In this document: piece after piece, positions 49,145 to 62,819 of the stretch | How the letters are laid out: every line of letters starts with the position of its first letter | Position numbering within the stretch: the first letter of the stretch is position 1 | NCBI RefSeq assembly: GCF_005876855.1 | Contig: NZ_QLAE01000016.1 | Coordinates: 1-64,000, forward strand | DNA length: 64,000 nt | From: Stutzerimonas nosocomialis | Lineage (GTDB): Bacteria; Pseudomonadota; Gammaproteobacteria; Pseudomonadales; Pseudomonadaceae | Reading direction: 5' to 3' | Notes under the pieces: model-generated | What the model was told of the DNA's origin: nothing | The model's input: the letters and a program-made list of their open reading frames with translations, nothing else | Databases searched by the model: none | Position numbers and translations under genes: made by a program

Positions 49145-50596
49145 TTATTTGACGACGGCAGCCAGCCGGGGTGGCTCGACCTTTTCCGCAGTGCGGCCGT
49201 AGACGTCCTCGAGCCGCTCGATGTCGTCCTCGCCGAGATAGCTGCCCGACTGCACCTCGATGATCTCCAGGGGAATCTTGCCCGGGTTGCTGAGCCGGTG
49301 TACCGACGCCACCGGAATGTAGGTCGACTGGTTTTCGGTCAGCAGGAAGACCTTCTCGTCGCAGGTCACCTGGGCAATACCGGAGACCACGATCCAGTGT
49401 TCGGCCCGGTGGTGGTGCATCTGCAGCGAGAGGCTCGCGCCCGGTTTCACGGTGATGCGCTTGACCTGGTGGCGCAGGCCGTTGTCCACCGAGTCATAGG
49501 CGCCCCAGGGGCGGTAGACCTGGCTGTGGGACTGGGTTTCGGTGCGCTGGTCCTGATCGAGCCGCTGCACCAGGTGCTTGACGTCCTGCATGCGGTCCTT
49601 GTGGGCGACCATGACCGCATCCTTGGTCTCGACCACCACCAGGTCCTCGACGCCCAGCAGTGTGACCAGCTTGGAATTGGCGTGCGCCAGGCAGTTCTGG
49701 GCGTCGTCGACGACCACATCGCCCTGCAGCACGTTGCCCTCCTCGTTCTTGGGCTGCACCTCCCAGAGCGCGGACCAGCTGCCCACGTCGTTCCAGCCGG
49801 CTTCCAGCGGCATCAGGCTGGCCTGGGAGGTCCGCTCCATCACCGCGTAATCGATCGAGTTGTCCGGGCAGCAGGCGAACGCCGCAGACGCGATGGTCAG
49901 CGTGTTACCGGCCTGCTCGCTGCTCTCGAACGCCAGGGCGCAGGTTTCGTAGATGTCCGGCTCGAAGCGGCGCAGCTCCTCGAGATAGCGGCTGGCGCGG
50001 AACAGGAACATGCCGCTGTTCCAGTAGTAGTCGCCGCTGTCGACGAACGCCTGGGCGACCTCCAGCGAGGGTTTCTCGACGAAGCGGGCGACCCGCTGCA
50101 TACCGGCGCCGAGCCGGGCATCGGGCGCGCACTGGATATAACCGAAGCCGGTCTCCGGCTGCTGCGCCGGCACGCCGAACAGCACCATTTCGCCAGCCTC
50201 GGCAGCCGCGGCGGCGTTCTGCACGGCCTGCAGCAGCCCGGCTTCGTCGTTGACGACATGGTCGGCCGGCGACACCAGCAGCAGGTCGTCGCGGCCCTCG
50301 GCCACCAGCTTGAGCGCGACCATCGCAACGGCCGGCGCGGTGTTGCGGCCGAACGGCTCGAGCACCAGCCCCTGGGCTTCGGCGCCGACCGCGGTCAGTT
50401 GCTCGTTGATCATGAAACGGTGTTCCTGGTTGCAGACCACGATGGGGGCCTGCAGCCCCTGCGCAGTGAGGCGCATGACGGTCTGCTGGAACAGACTGTG
50501 GTTACCCACCAGCTTGAGGAATTGCTTCGGATGCTGTTTGCGCGAGAGCGGCCAAAGACGCGAGCCACTTCCGCCGGACAAGATCACTGGAATCAT
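49145..50596 (-). CDS. Mannose-1-phosphate guanylyltransferase / mannose-6-phosphate isomerase
   Basis: 483 residues. Bifunctional type II PMI/GMP: N-terminal GGSGSRLWPLSRKQHPKQF pyrophosphorylase motif (about 8-26) and the FVEKPSLEVAQAF segment; the C-terminal cupin-type isomerase has the metal-binding pattern LQMHHHRAEHW. It makes GDP-mannose for alginate, A-band LPS or Psl-type polysaccharide (AlgA/WbpW/PslB group; which one is not clear). Codirectional with and 170 bases downstream of an AlgD-like fragment. Confidence 0.93.
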   Translation of the reverse strand: MIPVILSGGSGSRLWPLSRKQHPKQFLKLVGNHSLFQQTVMRLTAQGLQAPIVVCNQEHRFMINEQLTAVGAEAQGLVLEPFGRNTAPAVAMVALKLVAEGRDDLLLVSPADHVVNDEAGLLQAVQNAAAAAEAGEMVLFGVPAQQPETGFGYIQCAPDARLGAGMQRVARFVEKPSLEVAQAFVDSGDYYWNSGMFLFRASRYLEELRRFEPDIYETCALAFESSEQAGNTLTIASAAFACCPDNSIDYAVMERTSQASLMPLEAGWNDVGSWSALWEVQPKNEEGNVLQGDVVVDDAQNCLAHANSKLVTLLGVEDLVVVETKDAVMVAHKDRMQDVKHLVQRLDQDQRTETQSHSQVYRPWGAYDSVDNGLRHQVKRITVKPGASLSLQMHHHRAEHWIVVSGIAQVTCDEKVFLLTENQSTYIPVASVHRLSNPGKIPLEIIEVQSGSYLGEDDIERLEDVYGRTAEKVEPPRLAAVVK

Positions 50597-50765
50597 CTTC
50601 GTCTCTCCTCGAGCTTGATCGAATAGGTTCAGGCCCCCTGACGACAGGTCGGTAGCCTTCCGTCAGCTCCGGTGGTCCGGAGCCGAGTGCTTGCGATCGC
50701 ACCGTCCTGGCTGGCCGTCTGATGGCACCCGGCATCGCTGCCCGGCCACCCGCTATCCTGATGAT

Positions 50766-51263
50766 TCACGCCCTGCTTCCGCTGTCACAGCGGTAGTCCG
50801 CGCTTACGTCTATATCGAAATCGGTACCGGCCTGCTTGCCCGAACTGGCCTCCAGAATCGGCAGCAACCGCGCCAGCACCCGTCGTGGCTGATCACTGCT
50901 GCGCAACAGCAGCCGGTGCCTTGCCGCCTTGTCGCGCAGTACCTCGCCCACCTCCCTGCACACCGCCTCCATCGCTCCCTCACCCTGACCGTCCTGGTCA
51001 TCCACCGCCACCTCACAGATCAAGGTCAGCTCCGTTGCCAGCACCGCTGCCTGCACGTCCGTCGTGCCGCTGAGCAGGCCGGCCTCCCTGCCGTGCTCGA
51101 ACAATGCCCCGAGGCCCGCCTCCATCCCTGGCTCCGGCCCCCGATTGAGCAGATCCGCTCGGTTCTGCCTGTGGTCGACTCCTACGACCCAGTGCCCCCT
51201 GGCAGACAGGCAGCCCGCGTAAACCGCGGCGCGGTAATCCAGTCCCATGATGCTGATACGCAT
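50766..51263 (-). pseudogene. AlgD-like (GDP-mannose 6-dehydrogenase) N-terminal fragment
   Basis: 165 residues. Collinear with the first third of AlgD: MRISIMGLDYRAAVYAGCLSARGH, VVGVDHRQNRADLLNRG, GTTDVQAAVLATELTLIC, VCREVGEVLRDKAARH. The dinucleotide-binding glycine motif, GLGYVGAV in AlgD, reads GLDYRAAV, and the catalytic and sugar-binding two thirds are absent. Yet the frame is intact and has GGAGG at ideal distance from the ATG (51263) plus a sigma-54-type promoter. Either a decaying pseudogene or a repurposed short protein. Similarity to AlgD judged by eye. Confidence 0.75.
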
Positions 51264-51352
51264 GACGCCCTCCTGGCACGTATCCATCGAATCCGGCCCC
51301 GCCGGATCGGCCTTCCCGGGCCCGCACAACGCCCGATGCGCATGATGGCTGG

Positions 51353-51368
51353 AGCAAGGAAAATGCCA
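51353..51368 (-). promoter_or_regulatory. sigma-54-type promoter of the AlgD-like gene
   Basis: The minus strand reads TGGCATTTTCCTTGCT; the -24 GG and -12 GC are separated by exactly 10 bases as required, and TTGCT is consensus. Predicted start point about 80 bases ahead of the AlgD-like ATG. Two repeats suitable as enhancer sites lie further upstream. Confidence 0.75.
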
Positions 51369-51413
51369 GTTATTTGGCTTTCATCTAACTCTCCAGCATT
51401 TTCAGGCGGTTAC

Positions 51414-51449
51414 GACGTTTTCCTGACGCAGCAGGCGTTTTGTGACGCC
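51414..51449. repeat. two enhancer-like repeats upstream of the sigma-54 promoter
   Basis: GACGTTTTCCTGACGC (51414-51429) and GGCGTTTTGTGACGCC (51434-51449) share GNCGTTTT and TGACGC with a one-base shift; starts are 20 bases apart. They lie about 45-80 bases upstream of the -24 element, a usual place for binding sites of a sigma-54 activator. The factor is unknown. Confidence 0.45.
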
Positions 51450-51599
51450 GTTCAACAAGCACCAAGTTAAAGCGCCGGCGTTTCACTTCGATGAAAAAGG
51501 GTGCAATAACCTCGGCCGCTTCATAAGCAATTGAAATAACAGGAATTGGTCTTATCCCTTCTGCATCCGGCTCGTTTGTCGGCATCCGGAAATCAAACC

Positions 51600-51626
51600 T
51601 AAAGAAACCTGTAGGCAAGTCGAGAA
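51600..51626 (+). promoter_or_regulatory. sigma-28-like promoter of aer
   Basis: TAAAG (51600-51604), a 14-base spacer and GTCGAGAA (51619-51626; consensus GCCGATAA, six of eight matched). Start point would be about 60 bases before the aer ATG. Chemoreceptor genes are often FliA-dependent. Confidence 0.45.
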
Positions 51627-51692
51627 TATGACAGCAGTCGGCAAAGACGCCTGCGTATGCGCATCAATCCTTCCTGCCAGGCGTGACTACCC

Positions 51693-53261
51693 ATGCGAAA
51701 TAACCAGCCCGTGTCCCAGCGCGAATATGCCTTTCCTGAACAGCAGCGGCTGATTTCCACGACCGACCTCAAGGGCCAGATCACCTACTGCAACGACATC
51801 TTCGTCGAGGTGAGCGGCTTCGCCCGGGAAGAGCTGATCGGAGCGCCGCACAATCTCGTGCGCCATCCCGACGTTCCGCCAGCGGTGTTCCAGCACATGT
51901 GGAGCCGCCTGAAGGACGGCAAGCCCTGGATGGGCATCGTCAAGAACCGCCGCAAGAACGGCGACCACTACTGGGTCAGCGCCTACGTCACGCCCGTGCT
52001 GGACAACAACCGCAAGGTCGTCGGCTACGAGTCGGTACGCACCAAGCCCAGCGCGGCGCAGGTCAGCCGGGCCCAGGCGCTCTATGCGCGCATCAACGCC
52101 GGCAAGGGTGCGGTTCCGGCCTGCGATCGCTGGTTGCCGGTGGTGGCCAAGTGGCTGCCATTCATTCTGATCAGCCAGATCGGCTTCATGATCGGCGCCT
52201 GGCAGGACCACTACTGGGGCTTCCTGCTGGCCGCCCTGCTGTCCGTTCCCCTCGGCCTCGTCGGCCTGCACTGGCAACAGGCAGGCATCAACCGCCTGCT
52301 GCGCCTGACCGCGGCGGCGAACACCGACCCGCTGATCGCCAAGATGTTCACCACCAGCCGCGGCGTCGAGGCACGACTGGAGATGGCCATCATCAGCCAG
52401 GAAGCCCATCTCAAGACCTGCCTGACACGGCTGCAGGACAGCGCGGAGCAGCTCCAGAACCAGGCCCAGCAGGCCGAAGGGCTGGCGCAGAACTGCTCGT
52501 CCGGACTGTCGCGCCAGCGCCAGGAAACCGAGCAGATGGCGGCGGCGATCACCCAGATGGCTTCCACCACCCAGGAAGTCGCCGGCAACGTGGCCAATAC
52601 GGCCGAGGCGACCCAGCAGGCCAGCCGCCTGACCGCCCAGGGCCAGAGCATTTCCGGCGAAACCCGCAAGGCGATCGAGCGACTGTCCGAATCGGTCGGC
52701 GAGACCCGTGAGGCGGTGACCAAGCTGGCCCGCGACAGCGACCAGATCGGGAGCGTGGTGGACGTGATTCGAGGCATCGCCGAGCAGACCAACCTGCTGG
52801 CGCTGAACGCGGCCATCGAAGCGGCGCGCGCCGGCGACAGCGGCCGTGGGTTCGCGGTGGTCGCCGACGAGGTGCGCCAGCTGGCCAAGCGGACCGCCGA
52901 TGCGACCGGGCAGATCCACGAGCTGATCGCCGCCCTTCAGCATCAGGCCAAGACCGCGGTCGGCACCACCGAATCAGGGCGCGCCCACGCCGATCATGGC
53001 GTCGAGCAGGTGCGCCTGGCCGACCAGGCACTGTCGGGCATCAGCCAGGCGATGGACAACATCGCCAACATGGCCAGCCAGATCGCCGCGGCCGCCGAAG
53101 AGCAGAGCGCAGTGGCCGACGAGATCAGCCAGAACGTCGCGACCATCGCCCAGCTCGCCGACCAGACCTCGGGAGAGGCGCAGAACACCGCGCAGCTGAG
53201 CAAGGACCTGTCGCACACCGCCGACCTGCAGTTCTCCCTCGTCGAGCGTTTCAACCGCTGA
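51693..53261 (+). CDS. aer: Aer-type PAS-domain methyl-accepting chemoreceptor
   Basis: 522 residues. N-terminal PAS domain (about 15-120; [30 protein letters not shown]) that in Aer binds FAD and senses redox/oxygen, a central double membrane segment (about 150-195), and a C-terminal MCP signalling domain with the hairpin [18 protein letters not shown]. No periplasmic ligand domain, as expected for energy taxis. ATG at 51693. Neighbour of the cbb3 operons, as in P. aeruginosa. Confidence 0.94.
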   Translation: MRNNQPVSQREYAFPEQQRLISTTDLKGQITYCNDIFVEVSGFAREELIGAPHNLVRHPDVPPAVFQHMWSRLKDGKPWMGIVKNRRKNGDHYWVSAYVTPVLDNNRKVVGYESVRTKPSAAQVSRAQALYARINAGKGAVPACDRWLPVVAKWLPFILISQIGFMIGAWQDHYWGFLLAALLSVPLGLVGLHWQQAGINRLLRLTAAANTDPLIAKMFTTSRGVEARLEMAIISQEAHLKTCLTRLQDSAEQLQNQAQQAEGLAQNCSSGLSRQRQETEQMAAAITQMASTTQEVAGNVANTAEATQQASRLTAQGQSISGETRKAIERLSESVGETREAVTKLARDSDQIGSVVDVIRGIAEQTNLLALNAAIEAARAGDSGRGFAVVADEVRQLAKRTADATGQIHELIAALQHQAKTAVGTTESGRAHADHGVEQVRLADQALSGISQAMDNIANMASQIAAAAEEQSAVADEISQNVATIAQLADQTSGEAQNTAQLSKDLSHTADLQFSLVERFNR

Positions 53262-53291
53262 CGCCGCCCGAGCCCGTACCGCGCGTGCGGC

Positions 53292-53966
53292 TCAGCCTTC
53301 GGTCAGGAACCGCGCCACCGCCTCGGCGGCGGCGTCCAGGTGCTGCTGGTGGGTCAGACCCGAGCTTTTCAGCGGCTTGAGGTCGTGGTCCGCGGCCGTC
53401 AGCCAGTGCAGTCGAATGCTGTCGGCCAGCCGGTAGCCCTGTACCTGCTCGCGATTGCCCAGGGCATCGCGTTCCCCCTGCACGATCAGCGCGCGCGTCT
53501 TCAGCGTCTCCAGGTGCGCCACGCGCGGCTTGTCCGGTTTCCCTGCCGGGTGAAACGGATAGCCCAGGCAGACGAGCGCTGCCGGCTCCAGCTCGTCGGC
53601 CAGCAGGCTGGCCATCCGCCCGCCCATCGACTTGCCGCCGATCGCCAGCGGCCCTGCGGTTTGTCGTCGCACCGCCTCGTAGAGGCTGCGCCATTGCTCG
53701 AGCAGCTGCGCCTGCGGGTTGGGAGGGCGCCGCTTGCCGTCCTCGCGCCGGGCCGCCATGTAGGCGAATTCGAAGCGAAATACCGCGATGGCACGCGCCG
53801 CCAGCCGTTCGGCGATGGCATCCATGAACGGGCTGTCCATCGGCGCGCCCGCGCCGTGCGCGAGTATCAGCGTCGCCCTCGCCTCGCCTTGCGGGCGGTT
53901 CCACAGCCCTTGCTCCACCTGCCTGTATTGACGCTGATCAATACCGCTCACCGACCCTTTCTCCAT
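53292..53966 (-). CDS. Alpha/beta hydrolase of the KANL3/Tex30 type
   Basis: 224 residues. Compact serine-hydrolase-like fold: oxyanion segment [15 protein letters not shown], nucleophile elbow [11 protein letters not shown] and late acidic/His residues ([17 protein letters not shown]). No signal peptide; cytoplasmic. Substrate unknown. Encoded between aer and ccoN on the opposite strand. Its first codons contain an ANR/FNR-type box that serves the divergent ccoNOP operon. Confidence 0.85.
   Translation of the reverse strand: MEKGSVSGIDQRQYRQVEQGLWNRPQGEARATLILAHGAGAPMDSPFMDAIAERLAARAIAVFRFEFAYMAARREDGKRRPPNPQAQLLEQWRSLYEAVRRQTAGPLAIGGKSMGGRMASLLADELEPAALVCLGYPFHPAGKPDKPRVAHLETLKTRALIVQGERDALGNREQVQGYRLADSIRLHWLTAADHDLKPLKSSGLTHQQHLDAAAEAVARFLTEG
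53928..53941 (+). promoter_or_regulatory. ANR/FNR box ahead of the first cbb3 operon
   Basis: TTGACGCTGATCAA matches the FNR-family consensus TTGAT-N4-ATCAA with one mismatch. It lies about 95 bases before the ccoN ATG and inside the 5' end of the divergent hydrolase gene. Low-oxygen activation by ANR is likely; the exact start point was not determined. Confidence 0.75.
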
Positions 53967-54029
53967 GCTTCGCTCGCGTTATGTAACAAGAAACAAAATC
54001 TGCTCACTACCGTGGATGGAAGCCCATAC

Positions 54030-56076
<2,047 letters not shown>

Positions 56077-56166
56077 TCGGCTCGCACCGTTCCACCGACC
56101 GGCGCCATGGCGCCGTCAGCAAAATCAATCGCGGGCGGGCTGGAGACAGACCGCCAGGAGTACTAC

Positions 56167-57102
56167 ATGAGCGCTTTCTGGAGTGTTTACGTCACCCTGC
56201 TGACGCTGGGCACACTCGTGGCCCTGTTCTGGCTGATCTTCGCGACGCGCCGGGGCGAGTCCCAGGGCACCACCGATCAGACCATGGGCCACGCCTTCGA
56301 CGGCATCGAGGAATACGACAACCCGCTGCCCAAGTGGTGGTTCATGCTGTTCCTCGGGACCTTGGTGTTCGGCGTGGGCTACCTGATCCTTTATCCGGGG
56401 CTGGGCAACTGGAAAGGGATCTTCCCCGGCTACGAGAACGGCTGGACGCAGGAAGCCCAGTGGCAGCGCGAAGTGGCCAAGGCCGACGGCCTGTACGGCC
56501 CGATCTTCGCCCGCTACGCCGCCATGTCGGTCGCCGAGGTCGCGCATGACGACCAGGCCCTGAAGATGGGTGGCCGCCTGTTCGCCAACCACTGCGCGGT
56601 CTGCCATGGGTCGGACGCCCGCGGCGCGGTCGGCTTCCCGGACCTGACCGACGGCCACTGGCGCTGGGGTGGCGATGCCGAGACGATCAAGGCCTCGATC
56701 CTTCACGGACGCACCGCCGCCATGCCGGCGTGGTTGTCGGTGATCGGCGAAGACGGCGTGAAGAACGTAGCGGCCTACGTGCGGCAGGACCTGGGCGGCC
56801 TGGCATTGCCCGAAGGCACGCAGGTCGACCTCGCGGCGGGCAAGCAGGTCTATGCCGGCAACTGCGCCGCCTGCCACGGCGCCGGCGGCGAAGGCATGCC
56901 GATGATGGGCGCCCCCAGCCTGACGCAGCCCGGCGGCTGGATCTACGGCTCGAGCCTCGCCCAACTGCAGCAGACCATCCGCCACGGACGCAACGGCCAG
57001 ATGCCTGCGCAGGAACAGCACCTGGGCAACGACAAGGTCCATCTGCTGGCCGCCTACGTTTACAGCCTGTCGCAACAACAGGCAGACTTGGCCACGCGCT
57101 GA
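56167..57102 (+). CDS. ccoP: cbb3 oxidase subunit III, di-heme cytochrome c (first copy)
   Basis: 311 residues. Two N-terminal membrane helices ([39 protein letters not shown]) and two cytochrome c domains with CAVCHGSD and CAACHGAG. The ATG at 56167 has AGGAG at 6 bases. 90-base gap from ccoO with no ccoQ frame. Less similar to its second copy than the N and O genes are. Confidence 0.96.
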   Translation: MSAFWSVYVTLLTLGTLVALFWLIFATRRGESQGTTDQTMGHAFDGIEEYDNPLPKWWFMLFLGTLVFGVGYLILYPGLGNWKGIFPGYENGWTQEAQWQREVAKADGLYGPIFARYAAMSVAEVAHDDQALKMGGRLFANHCAVCHGSDARGAVGFPDLTDGHWRWGGDAETIKASILHGRTAAMPAWLSVIGEDGVKNVAAYVRQDLGGLALPEGTQVDLAAGKQVYAGNCAACHGAGGEGMPMMGAPSLTQPGGWIYGSSLAQLQQTIRHGRNGQMPAQEQHLGNDKVHLLAAYVYSLSQQQADLATR

Positions 57103-58981
<1,879 letters not shown>

Positions 58982-58989
58982 GGAGCTGA

Positions 58990-59607
<618 letters not shown>

Positions 59608-59610
59608 TTC

Positions 59611-59799
59611 ATGATGGATATCGGAACTCTCCGCGGCCTGGGCACAGTGCTGGTCTTTGTCGCATTCATCGGCGTCGTGCTCTGGGCATACAGCAGCAAG
59701 CGCAAAAGTAGCTTCGATGACGCTGCAAACCTGCCCTTCGCGGACGAGACCGACGCCAAGAAGCCTGATGAAGAAGCTTCCAGGAGTAAGAACAAATGA
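59611..59799 (+). CDS. ccoQ: cbb3 oxidase accessory subunit CcoQ
   Basis: 62 residues: one membrane helix ([22 protein letters not shown]) and a charged C-terminal tail ([19 protein letters not shown]). CcoQ stabilises the complex. Starts at 59611 (a second ATG follows directly) and its stop overlaps the ccoP start (ATGA). Present only in the second operon. Confidence 0.93.
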   Translation: MMDIGTLRGLGTVLVFVAFIGVVLWAYSSKRKSSFDDAANLPFADETDAKKPDEEASRSKNK

Positions 59800-60758
59800 G
59801 CTTGTTTTGGAGTTGGTACGTCACTCTGCTGACGCTGGGCACCATCGCGGCCCTGGTCTGGCTGCTGTTCGCCACGCGCAAGGGACAGCGTAACGACAGC
59901 ACCGACGAAACCGTAGGCCATGCCTTCGACGGTATCGAGGAATACGACAACCCACTGCCCAAGTGGTGGTTCATGCTGTTCGTCGCCACCGTGATCTTCG
60001 CCCTCGGCTACCTGGTGCTCTACCCGGGCCTGGGTAACTGGAAAGGCATCCTGCCCGGCTACCAGTACCTCGACGGCCAGGCGAAAGTCGCCTTCGAGAC
60101 CGGCGAGCAGGGCTGGACCGGTGTCCACCAGTGGGAGAAGGAAGTCGCTCGCGCCGAGGCGCAGTACGGCCCGCTGTTCGCCAAGTACGCGGCCATGCCC
60201 ATCGAGGAAGTCGCCCAAGACGAACAGGCCCTGCGCATGGGCGGTCGCCTCTTCGCGTCCAACTGTGCCGTCTGCCACGGCTCGGACGCCCGCGGCGCCT
60301 ATGGCTTCCCCAACCTGACCGACGACGAGTGGCTGTGGGGCGGCGAGCCCGAAACCATCAAGGCCACCATCATGGGCGGCCGTCAGGCGGCGATGCCGGC
60401 CTGGCTCGATGTGATCGGCGAAGAAGGCATCCGCAACGTGACCGGCTACGTGCGCAGCCTCTCGGGCCTGGAAAATCCCGAAGGTATCCAGGTCGACATG
60501 GCCAAGGGCCAGGAAATCTTCGCTGCCAACTGCGCCGTGTGCCATGGCGCCGAAGGCAAGGGTACCCAGGCCATGGGCGCACCGAACCTGACCGACCGCG
60601 TATGGCTCTACGGCTCGAGCTTCGGCCAGGTCCAGCAGACCCTTCGCTATGGTCGTAACGGACACATGCCGGCCCAGGAACAGCACCTTGGCAACGACAA
60701 GGTTCACCTGCTGGCCGCCTACGTCTACAGCCTGTCTCGGCAACCGGAGAACGAGTAA
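59796..60758 (+). CDS. ccoP: cbb3 oxidase subunit III, di-heme cytochrome c (second copy)
   Basis: 320 residues. Two membrane helices near the N-terminus and two heme c motifs, CAVCHGSD and CAVCHGAE. Slightly longer than copy one because of an insertion after [11 protein letters not shown]. The ATGA overlap with ccoQ indicates coupled translation. Confidence 0.96.
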   Translation: MSLFWSWYVTLLTLGTIAALVWLLFATRKGQRNDSTDETVGHAFDGIEEYDNPLPKWWFMLFVATVIFALGYLVLYPGLGNWKGILPGYQYLDGQAKVAFETGEQGWTGVHQWEKEVARAEAQYGPLFAKYAAMPIEEVAQDEQALRMGGRLFASNCAVCHGSDARGAYGFPNLTDDEWLWGGEPETIKATIMGGRQAAMPAWLDVIGEEGIRNVTGYVRSLSGLENPEGIQVDMAKGQEIFAANCAVCHGAEGKGTQAMGAPNLTDRVWLYGSSFGQVQQTLRYGRNGHMPAQEQHLGNDKVHLLAAYVYSLSRQPENE

Positions 60759-60885
60759 GCCAGGGGCGACGACCTGTCGCACCTGACCCCCTCCCCCGGG
60801 GCGTACCATACGCAGCCAAGTCAGAAGAGATCCCGGTCGGCACGTATCGGCCGGGACACCTACCCAATGCCGTGGTACGCAACGA

Positions 60886-62298
60886 ATGACTGAGCAGATT
60901 CCCGTTCGAGATGTCACTGCCCCGCGTCAGGTCGACGGCTCCGTCGACCTGTACGCACAGCGTGAAAAGATCTACACCCGCGCGTTCACCGGCCTGTTTC
61001 GCAACCTTCGCCGATTCGGTGGCGCCGCCCTCTTCATCCTCTACTTCGGTACCGTCTGGCTGACCTGGGAAGGCCGGCAAGCGGTCTGGTGGAACCTGCC
61101 CGAGCGCAAGTTCTACATCTTCGGCGCCACCTTCTGGCCACAGGACTTCATCCTGCTTTCGGCCCTTCTGATCATCGCCGCCTTCGGCCTGTTCTTCATC
61201 ACCGTCTTCGCCGGGCGCGTCTGGTGCGGCTACACCTGCCCGCAGAGCGTGTTCACCTGGGTATTCATGTGGGCGGAAAAGGTCACCGAGGGCGATCGCA
61301 ACCAGCGCATGAAGCTGGACAAGGCACCCATGAGTGCCAGGAAGTTCAGCCGCAAGGCCGCCAAGCACGCGATCTGGCTGGCCGTTTCCCTGGCGACCGC
61401 GATCACCTTCGTCGGCTACTTCACACCCATTCGCGAGCTGATCCCCGAGCTGTTCACGCTGCAGGCGGGCGGCTGGGCGCTGTTCTGGGTCGGCTTCTTC
61501 ACCCTCGCCACCTACGGCAACGCGGGCTACCTGCGCGAGCAGGTCTGCATCTACATGTGCCCCTACGCACGCTTCCAGAGCGTGATGTTCGACAAGGACA
61601 CCCTGATCGTCTCCTACGACCCGCGCCGTGGCGAACGCCGGGGGCCGCGCAAGAAGGACGCCGATTACAAGGCCATGGGCCTGGGTGACTGCATCGACTG
61701 CACCATGTGCGTCCAGGTCTGCCCGACCGGCATCGACATCCGCGACGGGCTGCAGATCGAATGCATCGGCTGCGCCGCCTGCATCGACGCCTGCGACACC
61801 ATCATGGAAAAGATGAACTACCCGAAGGGGTTGATCAGCTACACCACCGAGCACAACCTCTCCGGACAGAAGACCCGCCTGCTGCGCCCGCGCCTGATCG
61901 GCTACGCCATCGCCCTGCTGGTGATGATGGGGCTGTTCGCCTTCGCCATCGTCGAGCGCCCGCTGGTCAAGCTGGACGTCAGCAAGGACCGCGTCCTGTT
62001 CCGCGAGAACCAGGACGGCAACATCGAGAACGTCTACACCCTCAAGCTGATGAACAAGGCGCAGCACGAGCAGACGGTGGTGATCGACGCATCCGGCCTG
62101 GAAGGCCTGGTCTACCACGGCCGCAAGGAAGTGCGCCTCGCCGCAGGCGAGCAGCTGACGATCCCGGTGGGGTTGTCGGTTCCGCCGGAAAAACTACCCT
62201 CGAGCACCAACAAGATCGTCTTCCACATCCAGTCGGCAGACGACGATTCCATCACCGACGACGCCGACAGCCGTTTCATCGGCCCCAGCGTCCGCTAA
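60886..62298 (+). CDS. ccoG: Oxidase maturation ferredoxin-like protein CcoG
   Basis: 470 residues. Membrane protein with two [4Fe-4S]-type Cys groups ([17 protein letters not shown] and [12 protein letters not shown]) plus a further CGYTCPQS motif, and a C-terminal immunoglobulin-like domain. CcoG reduces Cu(II) for cbb3 assembly. Starts the ccoGHI(S) unit, 127 bases downstream of ccoP-2. Confidence 0.95.
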   Translation: MTEQIPVRDVTAPRQVDGSVDLYAQREKIYTRAFTGLFRNLRRFGGAALFILYFGTVWLTWEGRQAVWWNLPERKFYIFGATFWPQDFILLSALLIIAAFGLFFITVFAGRVWCGYTCPQSVFTWVFMWAEKVTEGDRNQRMKLDKAPMSARKFSRKAAKHAIWLAVSLATAITFVGYFTPIRELIPELFTLQAGGWALFWVGFFTLATYGNAGYLREQVCIYMCPYARFQSVMFDKDTLIVSYDPRRGERRGPRKKDADYKAMGLGDCIDCTMCVQVCPTGIDIRDGLQIECIGCAACIDACDTIMEKMNYPKGLISYTTEHNLSGQKTRLLRPRLIGYAIALLVMMGLFAFAIVERPLVKLDVSKDRVLFRENQDGNIENVYTLKLMNKAQHEQTVVIDASGLEGLVYHGRKEVRLAAGEQLTIPVGLSVPPEKLPSSTNKIVFHIQSADDDSITDDADSRFIGPSVR

Positions 62299-62308
62299 CA
62301 GGCACCGC

Positions 62309-62809
62309 ATGCATACCGATACTCAAGTCACCCGCTGGTACACCCAACCCTGGGCCTGGTTCGTCATCGCCATTCTGGTCTTCGCCGTGGTGCTGGGCCT
62401 GTCGCTGCTGACCATCGCGATTCGCAATTCCGACTCGCTGGTTTCCGACAACTACTACGATGCCGGCAAGGGGATCAACCAGTCGCTGGAACGCGAAACC
62501 TTCGCCACGCGCCTGCAGATGAACGCACAGCTGACGTTCAACGACGACGCCGGCATTGCCGAACTTCAGCTGTCGGGCGTCAGCCGGCCGCAGCAGCTGG
62601 TCCTCAACCTGATTTCCCCGACCCAGCCGGAGCGCGACCGCCGCGTCGTGCTGCAACCCCAGGGCGAGGGCATCTACCAGGGCCACATGCAGGATGCGGT
62701 CACGGGACGGCGCTTCGTCGAGCTGCTGGGGCGCGAAGGCGACCAGGAATGGCGTCTGTTCGAGGAAATGACCATCGAACCCGGCAAGCTGCTCGAACTG
62801 AACCATTGA
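62309..62809 (+). CDS. ccoH: cbb3 assembly protein CcoH (FixH family)
   Basis: 166 residues. One N-terminal membrane helix ([21 protein letters not shown]), followed by [22 protein letters not shown], a family hallmark, and a beta-rich periplasmic domain. Stabilises the nascent oxidase together with CcoG and CcoI. 10 bases after ccoG. Confidence 0.93.
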   Translation: MHTDTQVTRWYTQPWAWFVIAILVFAVVLGLSLLTIAIRNSDSLVSDNYYDAGKGINQSLERETFATRLQMNAQLTFNDDAGIAELQLSGVSRPQQLVLNLISPTQPERDRRVVLQPQGEGIYQGHMQDAVTGRRFVELLGREGDQEWRLFEEMTIEPGKLLELNH

Positions 62810-62819
62810 GCAAGGGCTG

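Larger units (their letters stand above)
51369..51692. other. regulatory gap between the AlgD-like gene and aer
   Basis: 324 bases with no convincing gene; a 77-codon leftward frame (51385-51618) is basic, has no recognised family and no clear ribosome binding site. It contains the enhancer-like repeats (51414-51449) and a sigma-28-like element for aer (51600-51626), so it seems to be a two-way regulatory region. Confidence 0.5.

Noticed and set aside
51385-51618. 77-codon minus-strand basic ORF
   Set aside because: Lies within the enhancer/promoter region, no family match and no good ribosome binding site.
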